Origin: Puccinellia tenuiflora
Lineage: Eukaryota > Streptophyta > Magnoliopsida > Poales > Poaceae
Assembly (NCBI GenBank): GCA_012064385.1
Contig: QRDG01000863.1
Coordinates: 1,114,090-1,178,089 of the forward strand
Direction of reading: 5' to 3'
Length of the DNA: 64,000 bases
Below, piece by piece: positions 11,371-23,850 of this stretch. Below the pieces are notes generated by a model. The model was given only the letters and a program-made list of their open reading frames with translations, ran no database searches and was not told where the DNA came from. The position numbers and the translations under genes are program-made. Numbering within the stretch: the first letter of the stretch is position 1; each line of letters starts with the position of its first letter.

Positions 11371-11384
11371 ACGGTGGGCGCCAA
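11371..11384 (-). other. Primer-binding site of the Tat-type element
   Basis: On the minus strand the sequence TTGGCGCCCACCGT lies 12 bases inside the LTR end at 11397. TTGGCGCC is the usual start of a tRNA primer-binding site in many plant gypsy elements. Which tRNA is used I cannot say. Confidence 0.6.
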
Positions 11385-11396
11385 CTATCGTGGTAT

Positions 11397-11902
11397 TGTC
11401 AAATCTAGCCTCGGCAGGGGTGCCATCGAGCTAGATAGAGAGAGGGGTTTTGGAGACGTGGGGTATTCCGGCAACGGGATAGACACAAGTTTACCCAGCT
11501 TCGGATCACACGATGGTGGCATGATCCTACGTGCTGCTATAAATCACTATAAGGCAATATCGCCGGGTTACAGTGATAGTTCTCGCCGAGACAGAAGTTC
11601 TCGCTGAGATTGCTATGTCTAAGCTGGATCGTATTGAGTCGTGCCCTAAGGCATCCCGTAGGCCGCCTTATAAAGGCGTCCGGTCTAGGGCTTACAGGAG
11701 GAAACCTACCGACTTGTGGGCTAAGTCTTCCGCAATGTAGGCCGGCTTCTGGAACCTTCTCTTAGCCGGATGGGCCTCCTACGCTTCATCATACTGGGCC
11801 GCCCGGTAAGCCGGATTTCGGCTTACCACCACTATGGGCCACCCCTGGTATGCTGGCTTTACTTCACATCTGTGAGGATACTTGTTCGGCATAACCCCAA
11901 CA
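11397..11902 (-). repeat. 5' LTR of the Tat-type element (506 bp)
   Basis: On the minus strand it begins TGTTGGGGTTATGCC and ends in GCTAGATTTGACA, giving TG...CA boundaries next to the primer-binding site. A TATAAGG-like box lies inside (around 11670). Bases to the right (11903 onward) are unrelated low-copy DNA. The partner LTR is left of base 1. Confidence 0.75.
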
Positions 11903-14900
11903 CACGTAACTTTTCTTCCCTAACCATGATTTAGATATGCCACGCGTGACATCGACATGGGATGTAGGGAGTTAGAGGTCAAGGCCCTCACTAACGCTCT
12001 ACGTAGGATCGTTTTTTGGATGTGCTACATAAGCAAAATACTAACATGGATATAGATAACTAAGGAAGAAAGAGATCAAAGAAGAGGTGTTTTGACTCCC
12101 GGTTGCATTTGCACCCTTTACTTAAAATGTATTTTTAACGTGTTGTGAATTTACAAAAAGTAGTTAGAATGATTCCGTGCATACATCTTGACATGCTATG
12201 GACTTACACAAGGTCGTTTCGTGAAAACTCACATTTATTGTGGCATGTGTAAAAAGACAAAATTCGGTGCTAAAATAAGACTTTTCACAAGTCATATTTT
12301 TTTGCCTTTTTGCACGGGTCACACAAAAATGTTGTTTGTTCGCGACACTTAAGCGCGAAAATTGTTTTCTAGAAAGATGACATTTTGAAATGTAATTTTT
12401 TTTATAAAGGGAGCATATGCATCCGGGAGCCAAAGTGTTTCTGGAGATAAAAAAATGTATGTTATCTCAAATTTCTTAACACTTTTTTTGTGTAGCACCA
12501 TTACTTAATTTATCATGTGTGGCATCTCTCCTTGTTTCTATCCCGTCAATCCCATCATTGCTCGTGTTGTCCGCTTCCCCAAACCCTTGTGCCACCCCTC
12601 AAAGCTTTTTGCAGCCGCCTCCGTCCCGTCTCGAGGCTCTCCTCCTCCACCTCTACCCCCATCTACGGTGCCGCCCGATTTTGCATCCCTTGCGCTCGTG
12701 TATGCCTCTACTACTGAGGCTCTTGATTCCTACACTGTCGCTGCCTACTGGGACTAGAAGTCGGTCGACACCCATGCCCAGTTTCGTCAAAGCCGTCACA
12801 CTTTAGTTCCTTTGTTGTCGTTGCCTGTATATCACCTTGGTAATCAACAGATCAAAATTATTCTTGCAGCTTAAGTGTTCATCAGCATCATAATTTTTTC
12901 TTGTAGGTGAAAATTTGTCACATAAATCGGTAGCATTTTATTCCTATTGTTTAAATGTTATAGTAGGTGAAACTTCTCACAACAAATGTCATCATAATGT
13001 TTTTTTGCAGCAGTGTTCAGGGACATCATAAATTGTTCTTGTTGCTTAAGTGTATTTGTAGGTTAACTGTTTCAAAAAACAGCATAATTTTTTTGGCAGC
13101 TTAAGTGTTCATTGGCATTATAAATTGCTCTTGTTGATGTCATATTTTAGTGAATCCGTCTTGCGATACCTACAATTCAATACACATATTAATAGTTCTG
13201 TAACTCAACATATCGAGGGATAGTATTACCTCGAGTTGACACGGCAACAAAGCATAACAATATGATATCTTGTAATATGTATGCAAATATGTCATCCTTC
13301 AAAAACGGTAAATAAATTTGAGTTTCTATAAAATTGCCTCCAGCAAGGACAATCTAGTATGGAAAATTTAAATCTTGTCTGTGTTCTGCCGAAATTTGGT
13401 TCATTTTTTACACCCCCACCACCACACACAAAAGCGATTCCATCATCACCTCGGCCTGTTTCAGCCAAAGTGGCTCCATCATCCAGAGGTTCTTCCAATA
13501 GGAAAAATGTGTCATCAATCTTCAATAAGATTCAGAGCCTAATAGGATAGTACACCATTTAGCTTGGACACTAGATGAAGAGACAATATTGGTAATGGGT
13601 CACTTTCATAATTCTCAAATTGTTCGCCTAAACTTATTTGCATGGTCACAAATATTTATATGTTCTCAAATATTGGTAAGCGCATGGTTGAAAAAAATCG
13701 AATGATCCCATCGCGACGGGAATACATAAATACTAGTGTCACATGCATATTTTTTTTACTCTGGATGCTTAGCTTTCATAAGCCAAATTTTAGAGTCAAC
13801 AAAAACTTTTTGTTTAGTTTACAGTTGCTCTTATTGTTTCTAACTAGAGTTGATGCTTTTATCTGACGTGGTTGATCAAGATTGTGAACCAACACAATCG
13901 ATATGTCTCTTGTGATTACGTATAGCGAAGAAAATACTAAAACTATTTTCTGAACACTAAGTTGGACAAACCCCTATTAAAGGTTTTGATTTATCAAAAG
14001 ACCAAAGGGTCTAGTTTTTGAGAAAAGGATAAATGTTTTTCAGATAAAATGTTTATACAACTATGGGTATCTATAACATATAAGATATCTTTTGAAACTA
14101 CAAGTGGGGTATATTTTAGTGTACCAAAATTAGCTTGGAAAACTACGAAGATACATTTTTAAAACCCTTTCAACTATAATATCATGATCAACCTTGTCTT
14201 TTGGTATGTTTGGACTTAGCTAGTTTCAAATTGGATTATCCTTATTTTCTCCCAACCTTGGCTGGAAGCAAAGTCTTCCAGTAAAAACCTCTAAGTAATC
14301 TTATCCAAAATCTACTTGATCATGCGTAAAAAAATAAATTTTTTATTATAAATTATTTTGGCACTAAAACAAATTTAAATGGTCTCTTTTCTAGAATACC
14401 AAAACAATAAAATTATCTTTTCACAAAACAATAATTTTTGTAAATCTATTCTAAGGTCTATATTATAAATTATATTTCCCAACTTGAAAAAAATGATAAT
14501 TTTCAATCATTTTATAAATATTCTTATATATTTTCAAAAAACCTGAATTAGAAAATTTATCATTCTATGTATTTTTTTGTTTCTAAAATTATAGGAAAAT
14601 TACCCAATCTAGAGTATGGTATTCATAAGATATTTCAGCAAAACCCTACCTTGGCATATTCAACTTTTCAAACTTGAATGAAAGAAAAAGTTTCTAGTCA
14701 TTTTGAGTTTTGGATAAAACAACCATAAAAAATGATATGATTTTTTTTTAAATAAATCATGAACATGAACTGACCATCACCTATGTAGTAGACATGATCT
14801 TAGAGCCAGATCAGAAGATCCTTAACCCATTGACAATTATCCCGACGTCTACTAGAGCCCGGGAAGAGACATCCTTAACCAATGGCGGTTGGGAGGAGAA

Positions 14901-15110
14901 TCTGTCGGGTAACTACACACAGTCAGAAATAGTGGACCACTAGAGGAAGATGAGCTTGGGTTGCAGAGGATGGGGGATGCTCGGAGGGGTTCCATAAAAG
15001 AGGAGAGGCTAAGAAGCTCCATAGAGAAATGGGGAGAGGCAATAAGAGGTACATAAGGGACAAAGCGTTTTTTCTCGCTCCTAGAGAGGTGACTATCAAT
15101 CAACATGCAT
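11903..15110. other. Gene-free low-copy DNA
   Basis: Mostly AT-rich. A C/T-rich patch (12515-12810) is open in three frames but has no recognisable domain, and another short open stretch lies at 13359-13550. I see no LTR, MITE termini, tRNA or conserved protein motif here. Confidence 0.4.
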
Positions 15111-15119
15111 GACCTAGAT

Positions 15120-15440
15120 AATTTTGATCAACGTCTTTCATAGGGAGCGACTAATTCTCAGTCAAATCCCAATTTCAGTTGGAACTAATGTGCAAACTAT
15201 CTACAACTGGGAAAATATCAGTTACAACCTATGTGCAACTGAGAAAACTTCAGTTGCAACTCATAAGTAACCCACATGTAACTAGGAAATCTTAGTGCAA
15301 CCTATGTGCAATCAATATGCAATTCTGATAAGTTTAGTTGCAACTCATGTGCAACCCACCTATAACTTGGAAAATCTCACTTGTATCCATGTGCAAATGG
15401 GGGAAATCTAAGTTAAACTCATGTAACTAACCGCTCCAGA
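15120..15440. repeat. Degenerate repeat of tgcaact / tgtgcaac motifs
   Basis: Variants of cagttgcaactcatgtgcaac recur about every 30-50 bases (near 15178, 15208, 15253, 15296, 15338 and 15385). The units are too diverged to give a clean period. It looks like an old minisatellite or expanded transposon subterminal region. Confidence 0.55.
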
Positions 15441-15984
15441 TTTTTTGTCTTGTTGTGGCTAAGTCAGCCAATGAACAATATTGCTAACTTTGCTTATTTT
15501 TAGACACTAGATCGTAAACTGATGATGTAGATCTGATGCTACGGAAGACCTAAACTAAACAACGTTTCATGAACAAAGTTTTGTGGACAGTTGATCTTGT
15601 CCTTCGATTTGCGATCCGACGCACATGAGTGGCTAAGTCACCGCTAAGCACGTCATTTTGGAGTTCCAAACACAAAATATCGTGCTACAGAATCATTCAT
15701 TAGTTGAAGTATTGATGATTCTATAGAATTTAGACCATTTTTAGCTTTTTATAAACGCACAAAAAAATTGAAAAATCGTTCTATACTTATTTATCATTTT
15801 TAATATACTTCATTATTGAATACTAGTTACCCTAACGTCAGTTATGTGAGATTTTTTTAATCTATATATTTTATAGAACGCTACTACATTTAGAACATTC
15901 TATGATTAAACTTAAACATAGAACATTAGGATAACACGGCTTGAAATGGTCAAAAACTGTGGCCGTGTGAGTATGCGGTATTCT

Positions 15985-16480
15985 CTCTTGCATGCATGTA
16001 GAAAAGGAAAAAATTGGTGATATCAACCGCATTAAATGTGAAATCATAAAATTTAAAAACTTTTGTAGCTCAAATCGTTAATCCGAATTAGGATCTGTTT
16101 TCATCGTTGGACTAGTCGTGACGAGATTTTCGAAACTAGATCCCATGTTGATATATTTCGATGACTTTTTTTCGGATCCAAAAGTTACCCACCCATTACT
16201 CGTGAGTTACCCATAGTTTAATATGTAAGTTACCCACGCTTTAGTATGTAAGTTACCCACCCTAAAAAAAAGTATGTGTGGAGCCTCTTTTACATGCATT
16301 CAGAAATGGACATGTCATTCGCATTAACTATGAAATCCGAAAATTCTATATGTTTTGTATAGCTCAAATTGTTTATCAGATTTAGGATTAGTTTTCACCA
16401 TTGGGCTGGTTAGCTAGATATTCGAAAGTAAATCCCATGTTGATATCTTTCGACGATTTTGTTTTTCAGATTCAAAAGTT
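15985..16480 (+). repeat. Diverged direct duplication, period about 290 bp
   Basis: Block 1 (about 15985-16190) and block 2 (about 16285-16480) share the same order of words: catgcatgtagaaaagg / catgcattcagaaatgg, then gcattaa-tgtgaaatc, then tagctcaaat, then aggatctgttttcatc / aggattagttttcacc, then atcccatgttgatat, then ttcgatgac / ttcgacgat, then aaaagttacccac. The offset is about 290 bases. The duplication runs into the gggtaact minisatellite on its right. Confidence 0.75.
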
Positions 16481-16639
16481 ACCCACGAATAACACGTGAG
16501 TTATCCAGGCTAGTTACCCACCCAATCAGAGACTCGTTTTCGGATTGAAACTAGATCCCACTTTTTGTCGTTCTTTCTGATTGTTTTCAATTTCAAATTT
16601 ACCACCTAGTTTTACAAGCGGGTAACCACTTAAGAATGA

Positions 16640-17700
16640 TAAACATATCGTGAACAAGTGGGTAACTATACACTAAAACATTTGTGCAACTTCATAAGTA
16701 TTAGGGTGATAATTATATCGATTTAATGATGGCAACACACCTAAAACATATGCGTAACTCCATCAGTACTATGTGGGTAACTTTATCGGTGCTGGGTGAG
16801 TAACTATTATCGAGATAGTGGGGTAACTACATCAATTTCGTGGGGCATAATTTATATCAGAACACATGGGTAACTTTATCAGTTTTGTGTGGGTAATTTT
16901 ATCAAATCTGGGTGGGTAACTTTATTGGTACTGGGTGGGTAACTATTATTGAGAGAGCAGGTTAACTACACAAATTTCATGGTGCATAAATATATCATAA
17001 CATATGGGTAACTTCATCAGTTTTGGGTGGGTAACTTCATCGGTACTGGGTGGGTAACTATTATCGAGAGAGTAGGGTAACTATACCAATTTCATGGTGC
17101 ATAAATATATCATAACATATGGGTAACTTCATTAGTTCTGGGTGGGTAATTTCATCAGTTCTTGATGGGTAATTCCATCAATACCGGATGGGCAACTATT
17201 ATCTGTAGAGTAGGGTAACTAAATCGATTTCATGGTGATAGCTATATCCTAAATAAATGGGTAACTATTACCTAGAGAGTAGGGTAACTATATCGATTTC
17301 GTGATGATAACTCGAGAATGAACAAATGGGTAACTCCATCGATACTGAGTGCGTAACTATTACTCAGATATTAGGGTAACTAAATAGATTTCAGCAATGA
17401 CCGTACATTGAACACCTTTGTAACTCTAGCAGTATTAGGTTGATAACTATTAGTTAGAGGGCACGATAACTACATCAATTTTTTATGATAACTATAATCT
17501 AAACACATGGGTAACTCTATACTACTCCATCCGTTCTAAATTAGATGACATGAGTTTGTCCAAATATAGATGTATTTAGACGTAAAACATGTCCAGATAC
17601 ATCCATATTTAGACAAACCCATGTCGTCTAATTTGGAACGGAGCGGGTATTAGATAGAAGGTAGTGTAACTACATTGACTTCATGGTAATAACTATATTC
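16640..17700 (+). repeat. Minisatellite with ~23-bp unit and higher-order organisation
   Basis: The word gggtaact (or gggtaatt) recurs about forty times. In the clearest part the unit is gggtaacttcatcagttctg plus ggt, 23 bases. A variant beginning actattatcgagagagtag marks a higher-order repeat at about 16806, 16943, 17059 and 17197, spacings of about 138, 115 and 138, which are 6, 5 and 6 times 23. Isolated agttaccca words extend the field leftward to about 16180 in the opposite sense. A Stowaway MITE interrupts it at 17525-17647. No protein-coding potential is seen. Confidence 0.85.
17525..17647. mobile_element. Stowaway-type MITE (123 bp)
   Basis: The ends ctccatccgttctaaatta and (complement) cccgctccgttccaaatta are inverted repeats of Stowaway/mariner type with TA on both sides (17523-17524 and 17648-17649). 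The body contains the usual grass Stowaway words atatagatgtatttagac and its inverted partner. It splits a unit of the gggtaact minisatellite, whose sequence resumes directly after it. Confidence 0.88.
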
Positions 17701-18159
17701 GATACCTACAAAATAACATGCCGTACAAACAATATATCACATGTATTCAGCTAGTAAAGAGGTCTTTGTTGATGTATGCGACAATAATCAATATCCATTT
17801 GCTAATCGTGCAAGCAAAGCAGTCAAATTCTTCATGTTCTTTTTCCTTGAAATTAACATCACACCATTAAAATCTATCAAGAAAGTAAACTATATTTGAT
17901 AACAGCATGCACACAAACAAGTTGAGGGGAAGGGAAACCAAGATTAACACGCACCTCACCTGATCTAAGCTAAAAGATCTATTCAGCGTCACGATCATAT
18001 GCAAAATCTACCGTCTTGACATGTACTACTGATATAAATCGAGCCTCCCCACTACCAATCACTTTCATGGTACCTGAATCAAATCCTCCCAGGTGGAAAT
18101 CAACTATTCAACTCACTGTGTTACGTTCGTGGAGTGGAGGTCCATGCCGGCGGTAGCTT

Positions 18160-18620
18160 CGGAAATTAGCTCCACGCTGCACCTCCTAGAGGAAAATCGA
18201 CGATGTCGCCGTTGCGGAGACTAAACACACGTCGTCTTCTCTCGGGTAGCGAACTTCCAAGTCGCATATAGCTTGCAGCTCCGGAGCAAGTTATACGACG
18301 CCGCCGCGCGGGGGGAGAGCTACACGCCGTCGCCAGTCGGACGACGAGTTCCACACCACGTGCAGCTCGGGGGCGAGCTGAGCCGCCGCTGGACAGACGA
18401 GTTCCACGCCGCGTGCAGCTCAGGAGCGACATGTGCGTCACCGCCACAGCGGGAGCGAGCTGCACGACGCCGTCGCGGCCTCCGCTGGACCGACGAGTTC
18501 AACCCCGCCTGCAGCTAGGGAGCGACATATGCGGTGCCGTCGCCGCTCGGGGAGCGAGCTGCGTGTCGCCATGGCCACGGATCAGGCGTGCCGCTTTGTG
18601 GTCTCGCAGAGGTGGAGGCG
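18160..18620. repeat. GC-rich patch with imperfect ~115-bp tandem units
   Basis: The words gcagctcgggagcgag, cgctggacagacgagttc and acgccgtcgcc recur in the same order near 18285, 18355, 18405, 18485 and 18525. Short open frames exist on both strands, but they follow the repeat and show no known motif. It lies about 300 bases before the SMC1 start and could be transposon remains or an old CpG-rich leader. Confidence 0.5.
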
Positions 18621-18902
18621 TGGGCGCCTTGGTTCCGACGAAAATCACATCCGTTCGGAAGATAAGAATCCAATGAAAGCAAAACCACCGACCGTTCTGA
18701 AACTAGAATTTCCCATTTTATATTATTTGCACTTATACTGTTTTTCTGTACGTAAAAATAGTATATTAAAAAAAAATTACAGATCAAATGTACCAAAACT
18801 TACCATACAGTACATCAATTAAATTTGGCTTGAAACATATTTTTGTGGTGCTCAAGGTTTAGCATTGCTCACCCAAAAAAAAAAGTTTAGAATTGCTAAT
18901 CT

Positions 18903-18910
18903 TTTGGCGG
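18903..18910 (+). promoter_or_regulatory. E2F-like site just upstream of SMC1
   Basis: TTTGGCGG fits the E2F consensus TTTSGCGS and ends 10 bases before the ATG. E2F sites are common in S-phase genes, and cohesin subunits are S-phase expressed. The site's use here is inference from sequence and position alone. Confidence 0.35.
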
Positions 18911-18920
18911 CGAACCAAAC

Positions 18921-21900
18921 ATGGCGGCGGCGGCTGCCTCTGGTGGATACGGCCGTACGGCCGGCGGGCGGATCGACCGGCTGGAGGTGGAGAACTTCAA
19001 GTCGTACAAGGGCAAGCAGACGATCGGTCCCTTCTTCGACTTCACGGCCGTCGTTGGCCCCAATGGCGCAGGAAAATCCAACCTAATGGAAGCCATCAGT
19101 TTCGTGCTCGGCGTCCGCTCCGCGCACCTCCGCGGCGCGCAGCTCAGGGACCTCTTCTACGCCCTCGACGACGCCGACAGAGAGGCCGCCCGCAGGGCCT
19201 CCGTCCGCCTCGTCTACCGCCTCCCCGGCACAGGAGTCGCCGAGCTCCACTTCGCCCGTTCCATCACCATCACCGCCGGCGGCGGCGGCGGAAGCGAGTA
19301 CCGCATCGACGGCCGGCTCGTCACCTGGGAGGACTACAATGACAGGCTCAGGTCCCTCGGTATCCTCGTCAAAGCCCGCAACTTTCTCGTTTTCCAGGGC
19401 GATGTGGAATCCGTCGCCTCGAGGAACCCCAGGGAGCTCACCGCGCTCCTGGAGCAGATCTCCGGCTCCGACGAGCTCAGGAGGGAGTATGGCGAGGTGG
19501 AAGTCGCAGAAACGCGCGGCCGAAGAGAAATCCGCACTTGTCTACCGCGAGAAGAGGACCATCGCCGAGGAGAGGAAGGAGAAGAGGGCGGAAAAGGAAG
19601 AGGCCGAGAAGCATCTGCACTTACAGCAGGAACTGAAACGGCTGAGAACAGAGCATTTCCTGTGGCAGCTCTATGCCATCCAGGGAGACATTGAGAAAAT
19701 TGAAGCCGAACTCGAGGAGGAGAGGCGGTCTCTTCAGCAAGCAAGGGATGATAATCGGTCCTCCGGCCACGATCTTGCCGCAGAACAAAAGGAACGAAGT
19801 GCATGTCTCGAGAAATTGATCTTATGCGAGGAGAGTATGGCCAAGAAGAAGAACCTCCATATCGACAAGTGGCAACCTGAGCTTCTCGGATTGAAAGAGC
19901 AGATATCTCGCCTCAAATCCGAAATCGAAAGGTGCAACAGGGAGATTGACAGGAAGAAGGATGCTAACAAGAAACATTTGGAAAAGACAAAGAGGCTGTA
20001 TAGTATTTTGGTTGATTTGACAGCAGATCTTGAAGAGTTGAATGAGCAAGGCCAAGATAAAACTGTCGAACTACAATTAACTGATAATCAATTGCAGGAA
20101 TACCATAGGCTTAAGGAGGACGCAGAAACGAGGACAGCAAAGCTGAGAGACGAGAAGGAAATCTTCGACAAAGAACTAAATGTCAGTGTTGAAGCAAGAA
20201 ATAATCTAAAGGAGAATATGCAGCAATTGTATAACCATAGGGACGAGATATCGTCACTGGAGAATGAACTGCAGACAAGGCTTGACACCATTCTTCATTC
20301 GATAACCATGCACACTGATGAGCTTGCATGCTTCCGCAAGGAACATGATAAAATCGTGAAGGAACGGCAATCTTCAGGGTTAGTTTCTGCCAAACCAAAG
20401 TCTTCAAAATCTTGATAGGGTGCCTGTTTAAATCCTTCAGCGCATCATATTTTTTTTTGCTCCATGGTCGATGTTAGTTATAATGTCTAATTACTATTTA
20501 CGAACTTTATCTAGAGCTAAGAATCAAATATTGAACCAGAAGGTCTATGAGACAGATGCACAATTACGAGAACTAAAAGCTGACAAGCATGAAAGTGAGC
20601 GGGATGCTCAATGTTCAGAAACTGTTAAGCGTCTTAAACAGCTATTCCCTGGAGTCCATGGTCGCATGACTGAACTTTGTAGGCCCTCACAGAAGAAATA
20701 CAACCTTGCTGTTACTGTTGCCATGGGGAAATTCATGGATGCAGTGGTAGTGGAAGATGAAAGTACAGGAAAGGAATGCATTAGGTATTTGAAGGATTTA
20801 CGCATTCCTCCTCAGATATTTATTCCCTTACAATCGGTCCGCTTGAACCCAGTAATTGAGAGATTGCGAACCCTTGGGGGATCAGCACAGTTGATCTTTG
20901 ATGTTATTCATGTCGACCGAGCATTGGAGAAAGCAGTTTTATATGCTGTTGGGGATACACTTGTCTGTGATACACTTGATGAAGCTAAAATGTTAAGTTG
21001 GAGCGGTGAAAGGTACAAGGTTGTCACTATTGATGGGATTCTTCTGACTAAATCTGGCACGATGACTGGTGGAGTAAGTGGTGGAACAGAAGCTAGGTCA
21101 AATAAATGGGACGATAGCAGAATAGAATCTTTAAAGAAGAGAAAAGGACAGCTGGAATCTGATCTGTCGAAACTTGGGACCCCCAGGGAGTTCCAGATGA
21201 AGGAGCTTGCTTTATCTGAGAAAATCACTGGACTAGAGAAAAAGTTACATGACTTGAATGTCAAACAGAATCACCTCAATAAGAAACTACACGAATTTTC
21301 ATCGGAGAAGCGTAACATTGGAGAAGAAATTTATCGTCTTGACGCAGGAAAGGAGGAATTTGAAAGCCTTCTTGCTAAAAACGAAAGTGAAGTAAGAAAG
21401 AAGGAGAGAAAAATAAATGATATTGTGGACAGGATTTTCAAGGTTTTTAGCACGTCAGTTGGTGTGAAGAACATCCGTGAGTATGAAGAAAGACAGCTGA
21501 AAGATGCTCAAGCACTGCAAGAGAGGAAGCTGAGCCTAAATAATCAAAAGTCAAAACTGAAAAAACAACTGGAATATGAAGAAAGTAGAAATATGCAGGC
21601 ACCCATTGTGAATTTAATGGAAAAACACAAGTCCCTAGAAAAAAAACTGAAGGGCTTACATGAGGTAGAGTCTGGTGCTAAGGTTGAAGCTGAAAAAAAT
21701 TCAAATCAGATGGAAGAGCTCAAAGCTAAGGCTGAAGACTGGAAGTCAATGTCAGATGGATGTGAGAAGGCTATTGAAGAACTGAAGAAGAAGAATGGCA
21801 GTGTGTCTGCGGCACTGGCAAATCTGGAAAGTCAAGTAAAGTCACAGGTCGGTTTGTCTAACACAAAGTAGAGAAATTATCATATTGAATTGAACTTTGA

Positions 21901-22946
21901 CAATTTTAACCAAGTTTTCACTGGAGTCTGTTTATAAATTGCTTGCTTCATTGTGTGCAGAGATGTCAATGCTGTTATCTAGATAGCAGGCATGCTTACC
22001 TAACGCTGGTATTGTAACAAAACCATCTACGTTCTTGCAGGAGGGGAAACTTGTGCAACTTAGATCACGCCAACAAGAGATTCATGAGAAGTGCAAACTG
22101 GAGCATTTGAAGCTTCCTACAGTCAATGATCCAACAGATACAGGATCATCCTCACAAGAACTGGTCCTTGATTACAGCCAGCTTAGCGAAATCTACGTGC
22201 AGGATATGCAGCTGTCCGAGCGCGACAAATTTGAGGCAGAGTTTAAACAGAGGACAGGCACACTAGTTGCTAAAATTGAAAGCACTACTCCAAACCTAAA
22301 AGCACTGGACCAGTATGAAGCACTGCAAAGGAAGGAAATGGAGGCTACCAAAAAGTTTGAAGCAGCTAGGAATGAACAACGAGAGATAACTGAAAAGTAT
22401 AACTCTGTCAAGGAAAGAAGGCAACAGCTGTTCATGGAAGCCTTCGATCACATATCTAAAGGCATAGACATAATATATAAGCAGTTAACAAAAAGTCGCA
22501 TACATCCACTTGGAGGAATGGCATATTTAAACCTAGAAGATGAAGATGAGCCATTTCGATATGGAGTCAACTACACGGCTATGCCACCTACGAAACGCTT
22601 TAGAGATATGGAATTGTTGTCCGGTGGGGAGAAGACTGTTGCAGCACTGGCATTGCTTTTTGCCATTCACAGTTTCAGGCCATCACCATTCTTCATACTG
22701 GATGAAGTCGATGCAGCTCTGGATAATTTAAATGTTGCCAAGGTTGCTGGATTTATCAGATCAATGTCATGCAAGCGTGTTGGCGAAGAAAACGATTGTG
22801 ATGGAGGTTGTGGGTTTCAGAGTATTGTCATATCGCTGAAGGACCGCTTCTACGACAAAGCTGAAGCACTGGTTGGTGTTTACAGGGACTTGGAACGAAG
22901 TTGTTCAAGAACCCTCACCTTCGACCTGACAAAGTATCGGTCTTGA
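18921..22946 (+). CDS. SMC1: SMC1 cohesin subunit, three exons, one frameshift in exon 1
   Basis: SMC1 pairs with SMC3 in the nuclear cohesin ring that holds sister chromatids together. Exons are 18921-20378, 20515-21847 and 22041-22946; the introns (136 and 193 bp) have GT-AG ends. Allowing one extra base near 19498-19505, the exons encode 1231 aa, close to the ~1218 aa of Arabidopsis SMC1. Walker A GPNGAGKS is at about 46-53. RNFLVFQGDVESVASRNP follows, then coiled coil, a hinge (FPGVHGRMTELCRP, MGKFMDAVVVEDE, GERYKVVTIDGIL), a second coiled coil, the signature LSGGEKTVAALALLF (about 1123) and Walker B FFILDEVDAALDN (about 1147). The +1 shift falls right after REYGEV, where the coiled coil begins. 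It could be a real null mutation or a sequence error. Few introns for this family suggest a retroposed or partly intron-lost copy. Confidence 0.9.
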
Positions 22947-23850
22947 TTATGAGTCAGCTAGTCATCAACCTGTGCGCCTGCACGGGCTAGCTATTTTGAG
23001 AAGTTGTGTATAGTAAAAGTTTTAGTAATATTTAGGACGCGTTTCTTGAAACTGGAAATTTGAAAATTGGGAATAGAAAATAGAAAGTTTACAGTCGCTA
23101 CCCATGTGTTACCGATATGGCAGAAAAGAAGTTCCTAATTACTCAAAAATCTACATGTACTATGGCTTTCTAATTATTATGTTACAACTGCATGAATGTT
23201 CTTCCAGTTAAAAATTATAATACACCTGGCGACTTTAGATATTGGAATGTGCCCTATTGCTCTGCCAATGCACATTCAGTAGTTGATGTGATTTAATTCT
23301 ATTTGCTCTCGGGTACCTGACACTAGTTATAAACCAGTTTTGTAGAGATTTAGAATTCCAAATTATGTTCAGATCCCACAGTCCATCTATTTCTTTCTTT
23401 TATTATGTTCCCCAAAACAGAAAAAAACACAAATGTCGCAAATGGTCACATTGTTGTACGAAAAATATACGAGGGTAAGTTCTTAACCAATACCTAGATG
23501 GCTAGATCCATGGATTTATTTTATTATTTGGAACTATTTATGTGAAAATTGGTATAAGTGCTACAGTGTCCCTCATCGAGTTATGGCTGCTCACCACCAA
23601 CACTGTACATGAATTTTCACTGTATACTTCGCCTAAATGTACGGAGCAACAGCAACATCAACTATGTTATGATTGGTTCATTCCAACATCGCCCTTGCCC
23701 TATATTATGTGAGACAAACTGGTTGTGGTAAGTCGTACTATTAAAGTATCTATGGTTATTTGTCATTTGTTGTTCTTACATCTGGTGCTTCATTGGTTAC
23801 TGCAGGAAGGCGTGATATTTATTGATTACTGCAGTGTCATGACTTCTAAG
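22947..23850. other. Downstream region of SMC1, no gene seen
   Basis: AT-rich sequence holding the presumed SMC1 3' UTR. No ORF with a recognisable domain, MITE ends or RNA gene is seen. Confidence 0.4.

Larger units (their letters stand above)
1..11902 (-). mobile_element. Decayed Ty3/gypsy (Tat-type) LTR retrotransposon, left LTR outside window
   Basis: Reading the minus strand, the order is LTR (11902-11397), primer-binding site, gag, protease, reverse transcriptase, a first and a second RNase H, and integrase (ending about 2932). A non-coding stretch follows, then an ORF on the opposite strand (44-2401). Gag-pro-RT-RH-IN order is Ty3/gypsy. A second, archaeal-type RNase H after the first, plus an antisense accessory ORF in the 3' part, is known from the Tat lineage (Grande/RIRE2-like). 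Several stops, frameshifts and a CACTA insertion show that it cannot move by itself. The left LTR is not in the window, so age cannot be estimated. Lineage is inferred from architecture; the family name is unknown. Confidence 0.85.

Noticed and set aside
12515..12810. Pro/Ser/Leu-rich small protein
   Set aside because: Open in three frames at once, C/T-rich, no domain or splice support.
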